Shown one piece after another: positions 8,507 to 17,594 of a stretch of 51,318 nucleotides of DNA. The DNA comes from G020353115 sp964389685 (GTDB taxonomy: Bacteria; Bacteroidota; Bacteroidia; Bacteroidales; VadinHA17): assembly GCA_964389685.1 (NCBI GenBank), contig CAYMFM010000021.1, forward strand, positions 1 to 51,318. Direction: 5' to 3'. The position numbers were made by a program, and so were the translations under genes. Numbering within the stretch: position 1 is the stretch's first letter; every line of letters begins with the position of its first letter. The notes below the pieces were generated by a model. That model made no database searches. It had not been told where the DNA came from and saw nothing but the letters and a program-made list of their open reading frames with translations.

Positions 8507-11500
8507 TTTTGCACCTCCTTTAATGCGTTGTTTTCTTGCAATTTTTCCAGGAACAATTTTCCTTCCTCTGTTTCCAGTTCACAGCGGAGGCATCGTTTTG
8601 CCTCCTGGATTGCCATCTTTTCCGGCAATCCCTGAGATACTTCGATCAGGTTATATTTTCTCTTCTCAGGAGACAACACAGGCATTTTTGTTCTCCCGGT
8701 AGTTAATAATTCGTCCATTTCATCTTCCGAGAACTCAACGGGTTCAATATATTTTGATGGCCTGGTTATTTTGTATTCCCGCTTTACCTCTTTTCCGGTA
8801 AGGTACATATCAATGGACTCTGCTGCAGTTTTACCGGATGCCACTGCATCAACCACAGTATTGGGCCCCGTAACCAGGTCTCCCCCGGCGAAGATCCCGG
8901 GTCTTTTAGTCAGGCAGGTTTCCGGATCAATGATGACCGTATCCCATTTTGAAAATTCAAGCCCTGTATCCTGAAGGAATGAAATATCGGGGTTTTCACT
9001 AATGGAGACGATCAACGTATCCAGCTCTACGGTAAACTCAGAGCCTTTTATCGGCACCGGTCTTCTTCTGCCTGATTCATCCACCTCGCCCAGTTTCATT
9101 CGGAGAAACTCACACGCTTTCAATCTCCCATTTTCGGCAATGATTCGTTTGGGAGCGGTGAGGAATTCAATGGTTATTCCTTCCTCTGCGGCACCTTCTA
9201 CCTCTTCTTCATAGGCAGGTATCTCATCCATGGTTCTACGGTAGAATATGGTAACATTTTCGGGCTTGGTGGTACGCAATATACTTCTTGCAGTGTCAAC
9301 CATTGCAACGCTTTCTGATGTTTCAGCCCGTAATATGCGCCTTGCAGCATCCACAGCGGTATTCCCGCCACCAATTATTCCAACCTTTTTACCCAGTTCG
9401 ATTTTTTCTCCGAGATTAAGTGATGACAAGGCTTTCATCCCAGGCAAGATCCCTTCAACGTGTTCATCCTTTAAGCCCAGGTTCAATGACTTGTGTGATC
9501 CGGTTGCCAGAAAGAGTGCTTTGTAACCCTGGTCAAACAGGCTATCTATTGTATAATCTGTGCCGAGAGCGGTATTTGTTTTTATCTCCATACCGGCACT
9601 TCTGACATAATCCAGATCGTATTCCAGTATATCTCTGGGCAGTCGGTATTCAGGAATTCCCAGTGAAAGCATTCCACCGATTACTTTTTCTTTTTCAAAC
9701 ACCGTAACTTCATACCCCTTTTTCGAGAGATAGAAACTACAGGTAAGTCCTGCGGGACCTGAGCCCACAACGGCTACTTTAATTCCATTGGTTTTTTTGG
9801 GCGGATCGGTTGTCAGACACAACCTGTGTTGTATTCCATAATCGGTAACAAACCGCTTGAGATCCCGAATGGCAATGGGATCACCTCCTTCACCTGCCTT
9901 ACACCTGGATTCACAGGGATGATGGCATACCCGTGCCAGAACGGAAGCAAATGGATTGTCCTTTTTAATTATTTCCAGGGCTTCCTCGTACTGTTTGTGT
10001 GCAATCAGGGCGATATAGACAGGAACCTCTGTATCAATGGGGCAGCTATACTGACAGGGAGAGGAAATGATCTCCTTACAGACAACCGCCCTGCATTTTT
10101 TCTTTTCAATGTGTTCAATGTATTCTTCCTTATAGTACCGAAGTGTTGCCAGCAGCGGGTTTGCTGCTGTCTGGCCAAGCCCGCACATTGACGCATCTTT
10201 CATAACCTGTCCCAGCTCTTCCATCAGGCCCAGGTCCTCAATTTTACCGCGTCCTTGTGTGATATTGGTCAATATTTCGGTTATTCTCTGGGTACCTTCC
10301 CGGCAGATAGAACATTTTCCACAGGACTCTTCCTGAAGAAATGCGGTAAAATAGCGTGCGATATCAACCATACAGGTATGTTCATCCATAACGATCATAC
10401 CGCCTGATCCCATAATGGATCCTGCTTTGTTCAGGCTTTCGTAATCAATGGGCAGGTCGAACATCTTTTCCGGGATACAGCCTCCCGAGGGTCCGCCGGT
10501 TTGTATTGCTTTCAACCGGGCATCTCCATATGGTCCTCCTCCTATTTTATACACTATTTCGCGAATGGTGGTTCCAAACGGAACTTCCACCAGACCGGTA
10601 TTTTTTATCTTTCCAACCAAAGAGAATATTTTGGTGCCACGGCTACCCGGGATCCCGACTTTTTTATACTCTTTAGCCCCTTTACTGATGATTACCGGCA
10701 CATTTGCCAGGGTTTCAACGTTGTTAATACAGGTAGGCTGTCCCCAGATTCCCTGGTTAACAGGATAAGGAGGACGCTGTTTCGGGTGTGCCATCTTCCC
10801 TTCGATGGACTTGATGAGCGCAGTCTCTTCTCCGCAAACAAATGCTCCGGCACCCCGCACAATTTCAATATCAAAGTCTATGCCCGTGCCAAGAATATTT
10901 TCCCCGAGTAAACCCAGGAAACGTGCCTGCCTGATGGCAATAAGCGTATGTTTTAAGGCTAACGGGTATTCACTGCGTACATAGATAAAACTTTTCGTTG
11001 CACCGATAGCAATACCGGCGATCATCATGCCTTCAATAATGAGGTGTGGATTCCCTTCGAGCAGGCTCCGGTCCATATAAGCTCCCGGATCTCCCTCATC
11101 TGCATTGCAAACCAGGTATTTCTGCGTTGAATTGTTACCGGCTTTCCTGGCAATTTCCCATTTTACACCAGTTGGAAAACCGGCTCCTCCGCGCCCCCTC
11201 AATTCGGCTTCTTTAATTTCGTTGATGATCCATTCGGGATCCGGATTGGATATCACCTTTTCAAAGGCAGCATAACCATCTCCCATGATGTAGTTATAGA
11301 TCCTTATCGGATCCACCATCTGGTTCTTCCCCAATATGGTACGCGTCTGATTTTTGAAAAAGGGAATCTCTTCCTGTGAACGGTAATTTACAATGCTCTC
11401 TGGTTCCTTATAAAGCTTCTCTTCAATTACCTTTCCACTAATTGCTGCATCAATGATCAAGGGAACATCATCCATTTTTAATTTCGGATAGACCTGATTT

Positions 11501-11748
11501 CCCGGCTCAACGATGATAAAGGGATCCATTTCACAGAAACCCAGGCAGCCCGTAACCCGTAATGCAATCTTATCATGAAGGTTATGCTCAATGATATGGC
11601 GCTTTATGATCCGCATAATATCATTTGATCCACTTGCCTGTCCACCGGTACCTGCACACAACACCAAACAAGGTATTTGCTCTTCATCCTGTGTCATGAT
11701 AAGCTTGCGAAAATCAATCAAATCCTCAATTGACGATAATTGTTTCAT
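8503..11748 (-). CDS. NuoF/HydB-like flavoprotein fused to GltD/NfnB-like NADPH oxidoreductase
   Basis: A 1081-residue fusion. The start is ATG 11748, preceded by GAGGAA; a further-upstream in-frame ATG at 11835 would overlap the previous gene. Residues about 25-110: thioredoxin-like [2Fe-2S] domain. About 165-510: NuoF core with GRGGAGFPTG (FMN/NADH), NADEGDPGAY and the [4Fe-4S] motif CGKCSICREG. About 555-640: GltD/DPYD N-terminal Fe-S domain (SSPCQYSCPID, ARVCHHPCESRCKAG). From about 650: two Rossmann folds with VVGSGPAGL (FAD) and IIGGGNTAVDAARR (NADPH), then FAGGDLVTGPNTVVDA. So NAD(H), NADP(H), FMN, FAD and several Fe-S sites may sit in one chain. Oddities: the first domain has CAGTGG where HydB has C-x4-C, and an 18-codon duplication lies in the NADPH domain. 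Known relatives are HydB, NuoF and NfnB. Confidence 0.88.
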   Translation of the reverse strand: MKQLSSIEDLIDFRKLIMTQDEEQIPCLVLCAGTGGQASGSNDIMRIIKRHIIEHNLHDKIALRVTGCLGFCEMDPFIIVEPGNQVYPKLKMDDVPLIIDAAISGKVIEEKLYKEPESIVNYRSQEEIPFFKNQTRTILGKNQMVDPIRIYNYIMGDGYAAFEKVISNPDPEWIINEIKEAELRGRGGAGFPTGVKWEIARKAGNNSTQKYLVCNADEGDPGAYMDRSLLEGNPHLIIEGMMIAGIAIGATKSFIYVRSEYPLALKHTLIAIRQARFLGLLGENILGTGIDFDIEIVRGAGAFVCGEETALIKSIEGKMAHPKQRPPYPVNQGIWGQPTCINNVETLANVPVIISKGAKEYKKVGIPGSRGTKIFSLVGKIKNTGLVEVPFGTTIREIVYKIGGGPYGDARLKAIQTGGPSGGCIPEKMFDLPIDYESLNKAGSIMGSGGMIVMDEHTCMVDIARYFTAFLQEESCGKCSICREGTQRITEILTNITQGRGKIEDLGLMEELGQVMKDASMCGLGQTAANPLLATLRYYKEEYIEHIEKKKCRAVVCKEIISSPCQYSCPIDTEVPVYIALIAHKQYEEALEIIKKDNPFASVLARVCHHPCESRCKAGEGGDPIAIRDLKRFVTDYGIQHRLCLTTDPPKKTNGIKVAVVGSGPAGLTCSFYLSKKGYEVTVFEKEKVIGGMLSLGIPEYRLPRDILEYDLDYVRSAGMEIKTNTALGTDYTIDSLFDQGYKALFLATGSHKSLNLGLKDEHVEGILPGMKALSSLNLGEKIELGKKVGIIGGGNTAVDAARRILRAETSESVAMVDTARSILRTTKPENVTIFYRRTMDEIPAYEEEVEGAAEEGITIEFLTAPKRIIAENGRLKACEFLRMKLGEVDESGRRRPVPIKGSEFTVELDTLIVSISENPDISFLQDTGLEFSKWDTVIIDPETCLTKRPGIFAGGDLVTGPNTVVDAVASGKTAAESIDMYLTGKEVKREYKITRPSKYIEPVEFSEDEMDELLTTGRTKMPVLSPEKRKYNLIEVSQGLPEKMAIQEAKRCLRCELETEEGKLFLEKLQENNALKEVQK

Positions 11749-11792
11749 ACGTTCCTCATTCTTAAAAAGTAATAAAATATTAGCATGGGATC

Positions 11793-12650
11793 CTATACAT
11801 CCAATATATGTCCTTTGCATCCTCTCCGGGAGCAAATCTGAATATTCCCACCATTTTGTACAAGCATAAGGATCATCGGAGAACTACATTCAGGACATGT
11901 TGAACTACCTACCAATTCTGCATGACAATGCGGGCAAAAGAAATTTACTTCGGTGTCAACCGGTATTTCGTGCTCGGATTCAATATTAAAGCTTCCATAC
12001 AGGGAAGAAAGCCTCAACCATCCGTGCTTACGGTGAAATGATATGGTTACATGGATACAGGGATAATTATCAATCGGATGTTCCGGTTTCATCAAACTGT
12101 GGTTACATTGCGGGCAAACGACCTGAATGGGAAATATTCGCTTATCATCTTTCTCAATGGTATCACCGATACCGTTTTTCGTTTCATCAATAATTTTCCT
12201 AATGTTGTTGACTTTAACTTTAGGCAGGTAATCGCCATCAACAACCACAACAGGTCCTATGGCACAACAGCCCAGACAGGCTGCAGTTTCTAAAGTGAAC
12301 ATCTTGTCTTTGGTCGTTTCACCCGGTTTAATGCGTAATGTATTCGAGAAAGCATCCACGATCCTTGCGCTGCCGCGTACATGACATGCAGTACCCGTGC
12401 ACGTGGTTATGATGTGCTTCCCCTTTGGATAAAAGCTGAACGCTTTGTAAAAACTGGCAACCCCGTAAACATCACGTATGGTGATGTTTAATTTTTTCGC
12501 CAGCACCCTCAGGATATTTTCAGGAAGATAATTGAACCGTCTTTGTATATCCTGCAAAATGGCAATCAGGAATTTATCATGCTTCTTAATGCATTCATCA
12601 ACAAGGACTTCTAGCGCCTCTTGCTCAGTTTGACTTTTTGTCAGGGACAT
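11793..12650 (-). CDS. NuoE/HydC-like [2Fe-2S] subunit with cysteine-rich C-terminal extension
   Basis: A 285-residue protein. Residues 10-165 are the NuoE (24-kDa) family: a helical start (IQRRFNYLPENILRVLAKKL), YGVASFYKAFSFYPKG, and the four cluster ligands in CTGTAC and CLGCC. Normal NuoE/HydC proteins end near residue 160-180. Here about 105 residues follow, with CPQC, CPHC, CPEC and a final CSRRGC, which look like two zinc-ribbon pairs. The gene is first in the minus-strand operon, 44 bases before the HydB-GltD fusion. In HydBC-type complexes this subunit docks on HydB; the function of the extension is unknown. Confidence 0.87.
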   Translation of the reverse strand: MSLTKSQTEQEALEVLVDECIKKHDKFLIAILQDIQRRFNYLPENILRVLAKKLNITIRDVYGVASFYKAFSFYPKGKHIITTCTGTACHVRGSARIVDAFSNTLRIKPGETTKDKMFTLETAACLGCCAIGPVVVVDGDYLPKVKVNNIRKIIDETKNGIGDTIEKDDKRIFPIQVVCPQCNHSLMKPEHPIDNYPCIHVTISFHRKHGWLRLSSLYGSFNIESEHEIPVDTEVNFFCPHCHAELVGSSTCPECSSPMILMLVQNGGNIQICSRRGCKGHILDV

Positions 12651-12805
12651 ACTGTTTGAGAAATTTTATGTAAAGTTATATTTTAAAAGTGGGGTAATAT
12701 AATAAAGTTATTTAAAATATGGTATGTTGTTCATCAGGACAATATCCTTTTTCTTAACATGAAGTTTACTTTGCGTTTTCTTTTCTATATAACAATTTAT
12801 ATATA

Positions 12806-12813
12806 TATATTTG
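12806..12813 (+). promoter_or_regulatory. Possible Bacteroidota -7 motif (TAnnTTTG) for pncB
   Basis: TATATTTG lies 65 bases before the pncB start, within an AT-rich divergent gap (12651-12878). No well-spaced -33 element was found, so this is a candidate only. No matching motif was found for the opposite operon. Confidence 0.35.
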
Positions 12814-12878
12814 GGTCTTAATATCTTAAAAGATTTTGCCTTTGCTGACCGAGGATTTCACCATTTAAATCTGGAGAA

Positions 12879-14285
12879 ATGCCAATTCTGAATCAACACA
12901 TGGGATTGTACACAGACCACTATGAACTGACCATGGCTCAGGGGTATTACCAGAGTGGGAAGAAGGATACTCCGGCAGGATTTGATTATTTTTTTCGAAA
13001 GTATCCTTATGACGGAGGATACGTTGTGTTTTCTGGTTTGGAAGAGCTTTTGGAAATGCTTGGGAATTTCCGGTTCGACCGGGAAGATTGCAATTTCCTT
13101 GAGCAGATTGGATTTGATCCTGAATTTCTCTCCTATCTGCAGGATTTCCGGTTCGAAGCAGATATTTACGCTCCTGAAGAAGGTGAGGTTGTTTTTCCAT
13201 ATGAACCCTGTGTGCGGGTTGAAGGGAATATCATTGAAACACAATTGATAGAGACCCTGTTGTTGAATCTTTTAAATTTCGAATCACTCATCGCGACCAA
13301 AGCTGCAAGGATTAAACAGGTTGCCGGCAATAAACTATTAATGGACTTCGGGCTTCGCCGCGCACAGGGATTTGGGGGGATACAGGCAAGCAGGGCTGCC
13401 GTGACCGGAGGATTCGACAAAACTTCGAATGTATATAGTGCATTCCACTATGGATTGGGATCAACGGGTACCATGGCCCATTCCTGGGTTCAGTCCTTCA
13501 GTGATGAATTAACCGCTTTCAGGATATTTGCAGAAAAATTCCCGGACAGCTGTATACTCCTGGTAGACACCTACGATACGCTTAAGAGTGGTGTGCCAAA
13601 TGCAATAAAAGTAGGATCGGAGATGCAAAAACAGGGGAATAAACTACATGGTATCCGTTTGGACAGCGGTGATCTTGCCTATTTAAGCAAGCAATCACGG
13701 AAGATGCTTGACAGGGCAGGTCTGGAATATGTTCAGATTGTTGCTTCCAATCAACTGGATGAATATGTCATTAAAAGCCTGATAGAACAGGATGCACCGA
13801 TCGATGCTTTTGGTGTGGGGACCGCTCTGGTTACCGGGAAGGGTGAAGGGGCCCTCGATGGAGTGTATAAATTATCGATGATCAACGGTGAACCTTCCCT
13901 GAAGGTTTCTGAAAACATCAAAAAAACCACCCTGCCCGGTAAAAAGACCCTGTACCGGTTCAGAGACGAAAACGGGATGTTTGCAGCAGATGGTATTGTC
14001 CTGGAAGAAGAGAACAGTGTGGATGTCATTTATCACCCTTTTGAACCGGAGAAATTCCTCAATATATCCCGGTACAGCAGAGAAGAAATCACAAAAAAAG
14101 TGATGAAAAAAGGCATCATAACAGCCAGCAAAAAAACTCCGGAAATGATCTCTAAATTTTCACAGTCGAGGCTTGCATATCTCCCTGAAGAGCACAAACG
14201 TTTTATGAACCCACATACCTTTAAGGTTGGGATCAGCAAAAGATTGCTTGATTTGAGGGAGAAATTAGCCGGGACAGACAAATGA
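12879..14285 (+). CDS. pncB: Nicotinate phosphoribosyltransferase
   Basis: A 468-residue protein, normal length for the family. It has the N-terminal LYTDHYELTMAQGYY signature, the core FGLRRAQGFGGIQASRAA, HSWVQSF near residue 200, LLVDTYDTLKSG and GIRLDSGDL, and FGVGTALVTG toward the end. The enzyme joins nicotinate to PRPP (with ATP) to make nicotinate mononucleotide in the Preiss-Handler route to NAD. The nicotinamidase gene follows 93 bases downstream on the same strand, so the pair would recycle nicotinamide. Upstream it is divergent from the NAD(P)H-using oxidoreductase operon. Confidence 0.95.
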   Translation: MPILNQHMGLYTDHYELTMAQGYYQSGKKDTPAGFDYFFRKYPYDGGYVVFSGLEELLEMLGNFRFDREDCNFLEQIGFDPEFLSYLQDFRFEADIYAPEEGEVVFPYEPCVRVEGNIIETQLIETLLLNLLNFESLIATKAARIKQVAGNKLLMDFGLRRAQGFGGIQASRAAVTGGFDKTSNVYSAFHYGLGSTGTMAHSWVQSFSDELTAFRIFAEKFPDSCILLVDTYDTLKSGVPNAIKVGSEMQKQGNKLHGIRLDSGDLAYLSKQSRKMLDRAGLEYVQIVASNQLDEYVIKSLIEQDAPIDAFGVGTALVTGKGEGALDGVYKLSMINGEPSLKVSENIKKTTLPGKKTLYRFRDENGMFAADGIVLEEENSVDVIYHPFEPEKFLNISRYSREEITKKVMKKGIITASKKTPEMISKFSQSRLAYLPEEHKRFMNPHTFKVGISKRLLDLREKLAGTDK

Positions 14286-14378
14286 TAACTTATCCGATTA
14301 ATAACACATCGGTGTAACGAAGTGAATCGTTTGACATGAGTTCGATATAAAAACAAATCATGAACAAAACAGCTTACC

Positions 14379-14915
14379 ATGAAAGCATTAATCATAGTAG
14401 ATCTGCAAAATGATTTTTTACCCGGTGGAGCACTCCCGGCTCCCGAAGGAAATATAATTATCCCTGAGATAAACAGGATCATGGATCAGTTTAACCTGGT
14501 GATTGCCTCACGGGACTGGCATCCGGAAAACAGTACTCATTTTGATCGCTGGCCGCCACATTGTGTCAGGAATACAGAAGGAGCTGCTTTCCCGGAAGAA
14601 CTGGATTCGGAAAAAATCGATAAAGAATTTCTGAAAGGCACCCGAGATCGGGATGACGGATACTCGGCGTTTGAAGCCACCAGTTCGAACCTGGATGACT
14701 ACCTCAGGGGTAAAAATATCAATGAACTGTATCTGACCGGATTGACCACGGAATATTGTGTAAAAGCAACTGCCCTGGATGCAGTGAAATACGGTTACCG
14801 GACCTATGTCATCAGCAATGCTACCGCAGGTGTGAAAGCCAACCCGGGTGACGAAGAAAAAGCATACCGGGAGATGGAGAAAGCGGGGGTAAGAATCATT
14901 CAAGATTTAACGTGA
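14379..14915 (+). CDS. pncA: Nicotinamidase (pyrazinamidase)
   Basis: A 178-residue isochorismatase-fold hydrolase. Asp8 in IIVDLQNDF, the Lys in FLKGT and the Cys in TEYCVKATALDA form the expected Asp-Lys-Cys triad. DWHPENSTHF supplies the metal-binding Asp/His residues. DGYSAFEAT is also typical of PncA. It hydrolyses nicotinamide to nicotinate, the substrate of the pncB product encoded just upstream. Confidence 0.93.
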   Translation: MKALIIVDLQNDFLPGGALPAPEGNIIIPEINRIMDQFNLVIASRDWHPENSTHFDRWPPHCVRNTEGAAFPEELDSEKIDKEFLKGTRDRDDGYSAFEATSSNLDDYLRGKNINELYLTGLTTEYCVKATALDAVKYGYRTYVISNATAGVKANPGDEEKAYREMEKAGVRIIQDLT

Positions 14916-15147
14916 TTTAATAGAATTATAGAATCGGGTAACGGGGTTTTGCATATCACCTAAAAATGAACATATAATCACTTACCGAATGAGCCTGGGT
15001 AAGTACTGTTGGACGTCCCCTTGAATCACCCTGCGTCTTTTTTCTTATCGCTGCCCTGTGAATTCCTCTCCGCCATTGCTTTGACATGCTTAGCAAAAAA
15101 GCTTATCCTTTTAACATATGCGTAATAGAGTTATTGAATAGATATAT

Positions 15148-15155
15148 TATTTTTG
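15148..15155 (+). promoter_or_regulatory. Candidate -7 promoter motif for methylglyoxal synthase gene
   Basis: TATTTTTG fits TAnnTTTG and lies 37 bases before ATG 15192. An in-frame ATG at 15166 would fall almost at the expected transcription start, which supports the downstream start. The -33 element is not clear. Confidence 0.45.
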
Positions 15156-15191
15156 CAAGGTTTTTCATATGCAAACCAACAAATAAAGAAC

Positions 15192-15662
15192 ATGAAACCA
15201 ATTAAGAACATTGCCCTGGTGGCACACGATAACAGAAAAAAGGATTTGATCGAGTGGATTGAGTGGAACTGGGAAATACTTGTGCCACATAAGCTGATCT
15301 GCACGGGTACAACCGGGAAACTGGTAGAGGAAGCCCTTGAAAAAGTAATGGAAAAAGACTCCGGCCATAGCTACACGATCACCAGATTGAAATCCGGGCC
15401 GTTGGGCGGGGACCAGCAGCTGGGTTCACTGATAACCGATGGTAAGATCGATTTTCTGGTATTCCTGTGGGATCCGATGATGCCACAACCGCATGATGTG
15501 GATGTTAAAGCACTGTTACGAATTGCAGTGCTATACAATATCCCCACTGCCTGCAACCGGTCTACCGCCGATTTTATGATCTCTTCACCGTTGCTAAACG
15601 AGGAATATCAGCCGGTTTTAAAAGACTATTCGGGATACATTGAACGGTCCTTTGATTCATAA
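15192..15662 (+). CDS. mgsA: Methylglyoxal synthase
   Basis: 156 residues from ATG 15192, the usual length of the family. Motifs: IALVAHDNRKKDL (substrate entry), CTGTTGKLVEE (phosphate binding), KSGPLGGDQQLGSLI carrying the catalytic Asp, and FLWDPMMPQPHDVDVKAL with the conserved His. It converts dihydroxyacetone phosphate to methylglyoxal and phosphate, a bypass of lower glycolysis used when phosphate is low or sugar phosphates pile up. It is monocistronic. A sugar-stress role near phosphorolytic sugar catabolism is plausible but not shown. Confidence 0.94.
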   Translation: MKPIKNIALVAHDNRKKDLIEWIEWNWEILVPHKLICTGTTGKLVEEALEKVMEKDSGHSYTITRLKSGPLGGDQQLGSLITDGKIDFLVFLWDPMMPQPHDVDVKALLRIAVLYNIPTACNRSTADFMISSPLLNEEYQPVLKDYSGYIERSFDS

Positions 15663-15806
15663 TTTAAAATCACAAAGCAGATCGATTTCCGCTTGGCGGT
15701 TGAAAACCTTTTATCAGCAATTAATTTTAAGATTAAACTGCTCCTTGGATCATTTTTTAAACTATATTTCCTGTTAAATTGATTGTTAAAAAACTGGGGG
15801 GGATCC

Positions 15807-16433
15807 ATGAATGCTGCCATCGTCGTTGCCCATCCTGATGATGAAACCTTATGGGCAGGGGGAACCATTCTCATGCACCCATCCTGGGATTGGTATATCG
15901 TATCGCTATGCAGGGGGAGTGATCATGATCGTGCTCCTAAATTTCACAGGGTGCTGGATATATTTCATGCAGAAGGGAGTATGGGAGATCTTGATGACGG
16001 TCCAGAGCAAAATCCGCTGGATGAAAATGATGTTAAGACAACGGCCCTTCAATTGTTGCCAGACAGGCATTTTGACCTGTTGATCACCCACGATCCGGCA
16101 GGGGAATATACGAGACACCTGAGGCATGAGGAAGCATCAAAGGCAATCATCCATCTCTGGTATGAAAAGAAGATCTCTGCAACTGAGGTCAGGACCTTTG
16201 CCTATGAAAATGGGGGAAGGGCATACCTTCCACAACCCATAAAAAGCGCAACGATTTATTCCGAATTACCGGAAGATATCTGGCAAGAGAAGTATCGGAT
16301 CATTACTGAAACATACGGCTTCAGAGAGGAGAGCTTTGAAGCACAAACCACGCCGCGTGCCGAGGCATTCTGGCAGTTCAGGAGTCCGGGCCAGGCCCGG
16401 CAGTGGCTCAATAAAGGAGGAAATAAACAATGA
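15807..16433 (+). CDS. PIG-L (LmbE) family deacetylase
   Basis: 208 residues from ATG 15807, preceded by GGGGGG with a short spacer. The metal-binding motif AHPDDETLWAGG is at residue 7 and the second histidine pair is in HDPAGEYTRHLRHEEA near residue 95. The family removes N-acetyl groups from GlcNAc-type sugars using zinc (MshB, BshB and LmbE are relatives). Its stop overlaps the start of the next gene (ATGA, 16430-16433), which points to joint action with the glycosyltransferase. The acceptor is unknown. It is not clearly BshB because the partner is not BshA-like. Confidence 0.85.
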   Translation: MNAAIVVAHPDDETLWAGGTILMHPSWDWYIVSLCRGSDHDRAPKFHRVLDIFHAEGSMGDLDDGPEQNPLDENDVKTTALQLLPDRHFDLLITHDPAGEYTRHLRHEEASKAIIHLWYEKKISATEVRTFAYENGGRAYLPQPIKSATIYSELPEDIWQEKYRIITETYGFREESFEAQTTPRAEAFWQFRSPGQARQWLNKGGNKQ

Positions 16434-17572
16434 AAGTACTTGTATTGTATGATTACCCGCCCAATCCGGCAGGTCTTTCAACCCAGGGAGACCTTCTGTA
16501 CCGGGCACTGAAGTTGATGGGTGTTGATGCACATGCTGTTCATTTTGAATCACCCCAGGAAAAAGAATGGTATTATCGCTGGTTTGAGCCGGATGTCGTA
16601 TTGGGTGTAGGGTACTGGGGACATACTCAACACCTGATTCTTCATCCCCAGCGCTATGGTGTGCTCCCCGTCCCCTGGCTGGTTGCCGATGGCTATATCG
16701 GAGCATATCATGAGATCCTGAATTCCCTTCCACTGATCCTGGTGACTTCAAACTGGGTAAAGGAGATGTATGTCCGCGACGGGATTGACGGAGATAAGAT
16801 CGAAGTGCTGCCAGTGGGTGTTGACACGGATTCATTTATGCCAAGAGATAAAAACGATCCGAAAGTTTCTGCAGTCCGGGAATCCCTGGGTGTATCCCCG
16901 GAGCAGATCATGATACTGACTGTTGGGGGTGATGCAGCATCAAAAGGATCACAGGAGGTGATGCAGGCACTCGCTCTGATAGATACCAAGGCTCCCGACT
17001 GGAAATATGTTTGCAAGGTATGGCCTCAGCCAAGAACCGAAGCCCAGAACCTGGCTGACCTGCAGCTGGCAACTCAGCTTGGTATTGACAAAAATGTAAC
17101 CTACACGACCAACGTGATTTCCAGGAACTTCATGCCTTATCTTTTGGGATCATGTGATATCTATGCTGCCCCATCCAGGCTGGAAGGTTTCGGCATGCCA
17201 CAGGTTGAAGCAGGAGCATGTGGCAAACCCGTGATCGGGATCAAGGGAATGGGCATGCTCGATACGCTGGTGCATGGTGAAACAGCGTTTCTTGCCGGTA
17301 TAGCCCAGGAAGTCGTTATCCGGGAAGCAACGGTCAATGATGAAGCAGGGTTTGAGCAAAAACACCGCGTGGTTTTCAAAGATCCCCGGACAGTGGACTA
17401 CCGTGCAAGCATCTATGATATCTCTGATTATCTTCTCGAGCTTATGAATAATCCCGATCTGCGTAATAAAATGGGTGCAGCGGGCAGGGAACATGTGGTG
17501 AAAAATTTCGATTACCGGGCAGTGGCAAAACGGTTCGTTGAAATCGTACAGGAAAAACTTGGAATAGACTGA
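16430..17572 (+). CDS. GT4-family glycosyltransferase (GT-B fold)
   Basis: A 380-residue protein with a GT-B N-terminal domain (MKVLVLYDYPPNPAGLSTQG) and a C-terminal nucleotide-sugar domain (ILTVGGDAASKGSQEVMQAL, KVWPQPR, YAAPSRLEGFGMPQVEAGACGKPVIG). SRLEGFGMPQVEAGACG is the GT4 EX7E-type motif, pointing to a retaining transferase. No signal or membrane segment was seen, so it is cytosolic. It overlaps the PIG-L gene by 4 bases and lies 22 bases before the GH100-like gene, so all three are probably one operon. Donor and acceptor cannot be read from the sequence. Confidence 0.85.
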   Translation: MKVLVLYDYPPNPAGLSTQGDLLYRALKLMGVDAHAVHFESPQEKEWYYRWFEPDVVLGVGYWGHTQHLILHPQRYGVLPVPWLVADGYIGAYHEILNSLPLILVTSNWVKEMYVRDGIDGDKIEVLPVGVDTDSFMPRDKNDPKVSAVRESLGVSPEQIMILTVGGDAASKGSQEVMQALALIDTKAPDWKYVCKVWPQPRTEAQNLADLQLATQLGIDKNVTYTTNVISRNFMPYLLGSCDIYAAPSRLEGFGMPQVEAGACGKPVIGIKGMGMLDTLVHGETAFLAGIAQEVVIREATVNDEAGFEQKHRVVFKDPRTVDYRASIYDISDYLLELMNNPDLRNKMGAAGREHVVKNFDYRAVAKRFVEIVQEKLGID

Positions 17573-17594
17573 AGCAGCATTAATAAACATTAAA

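Noticed and set aside
16430..17572. GT4 enzyme as BshA (bacillithiol synthesis)
   Set aside because: The N-terminal sequence lacks the BshA-type start and the third bacillithiol gene (bshC) is not nearby.
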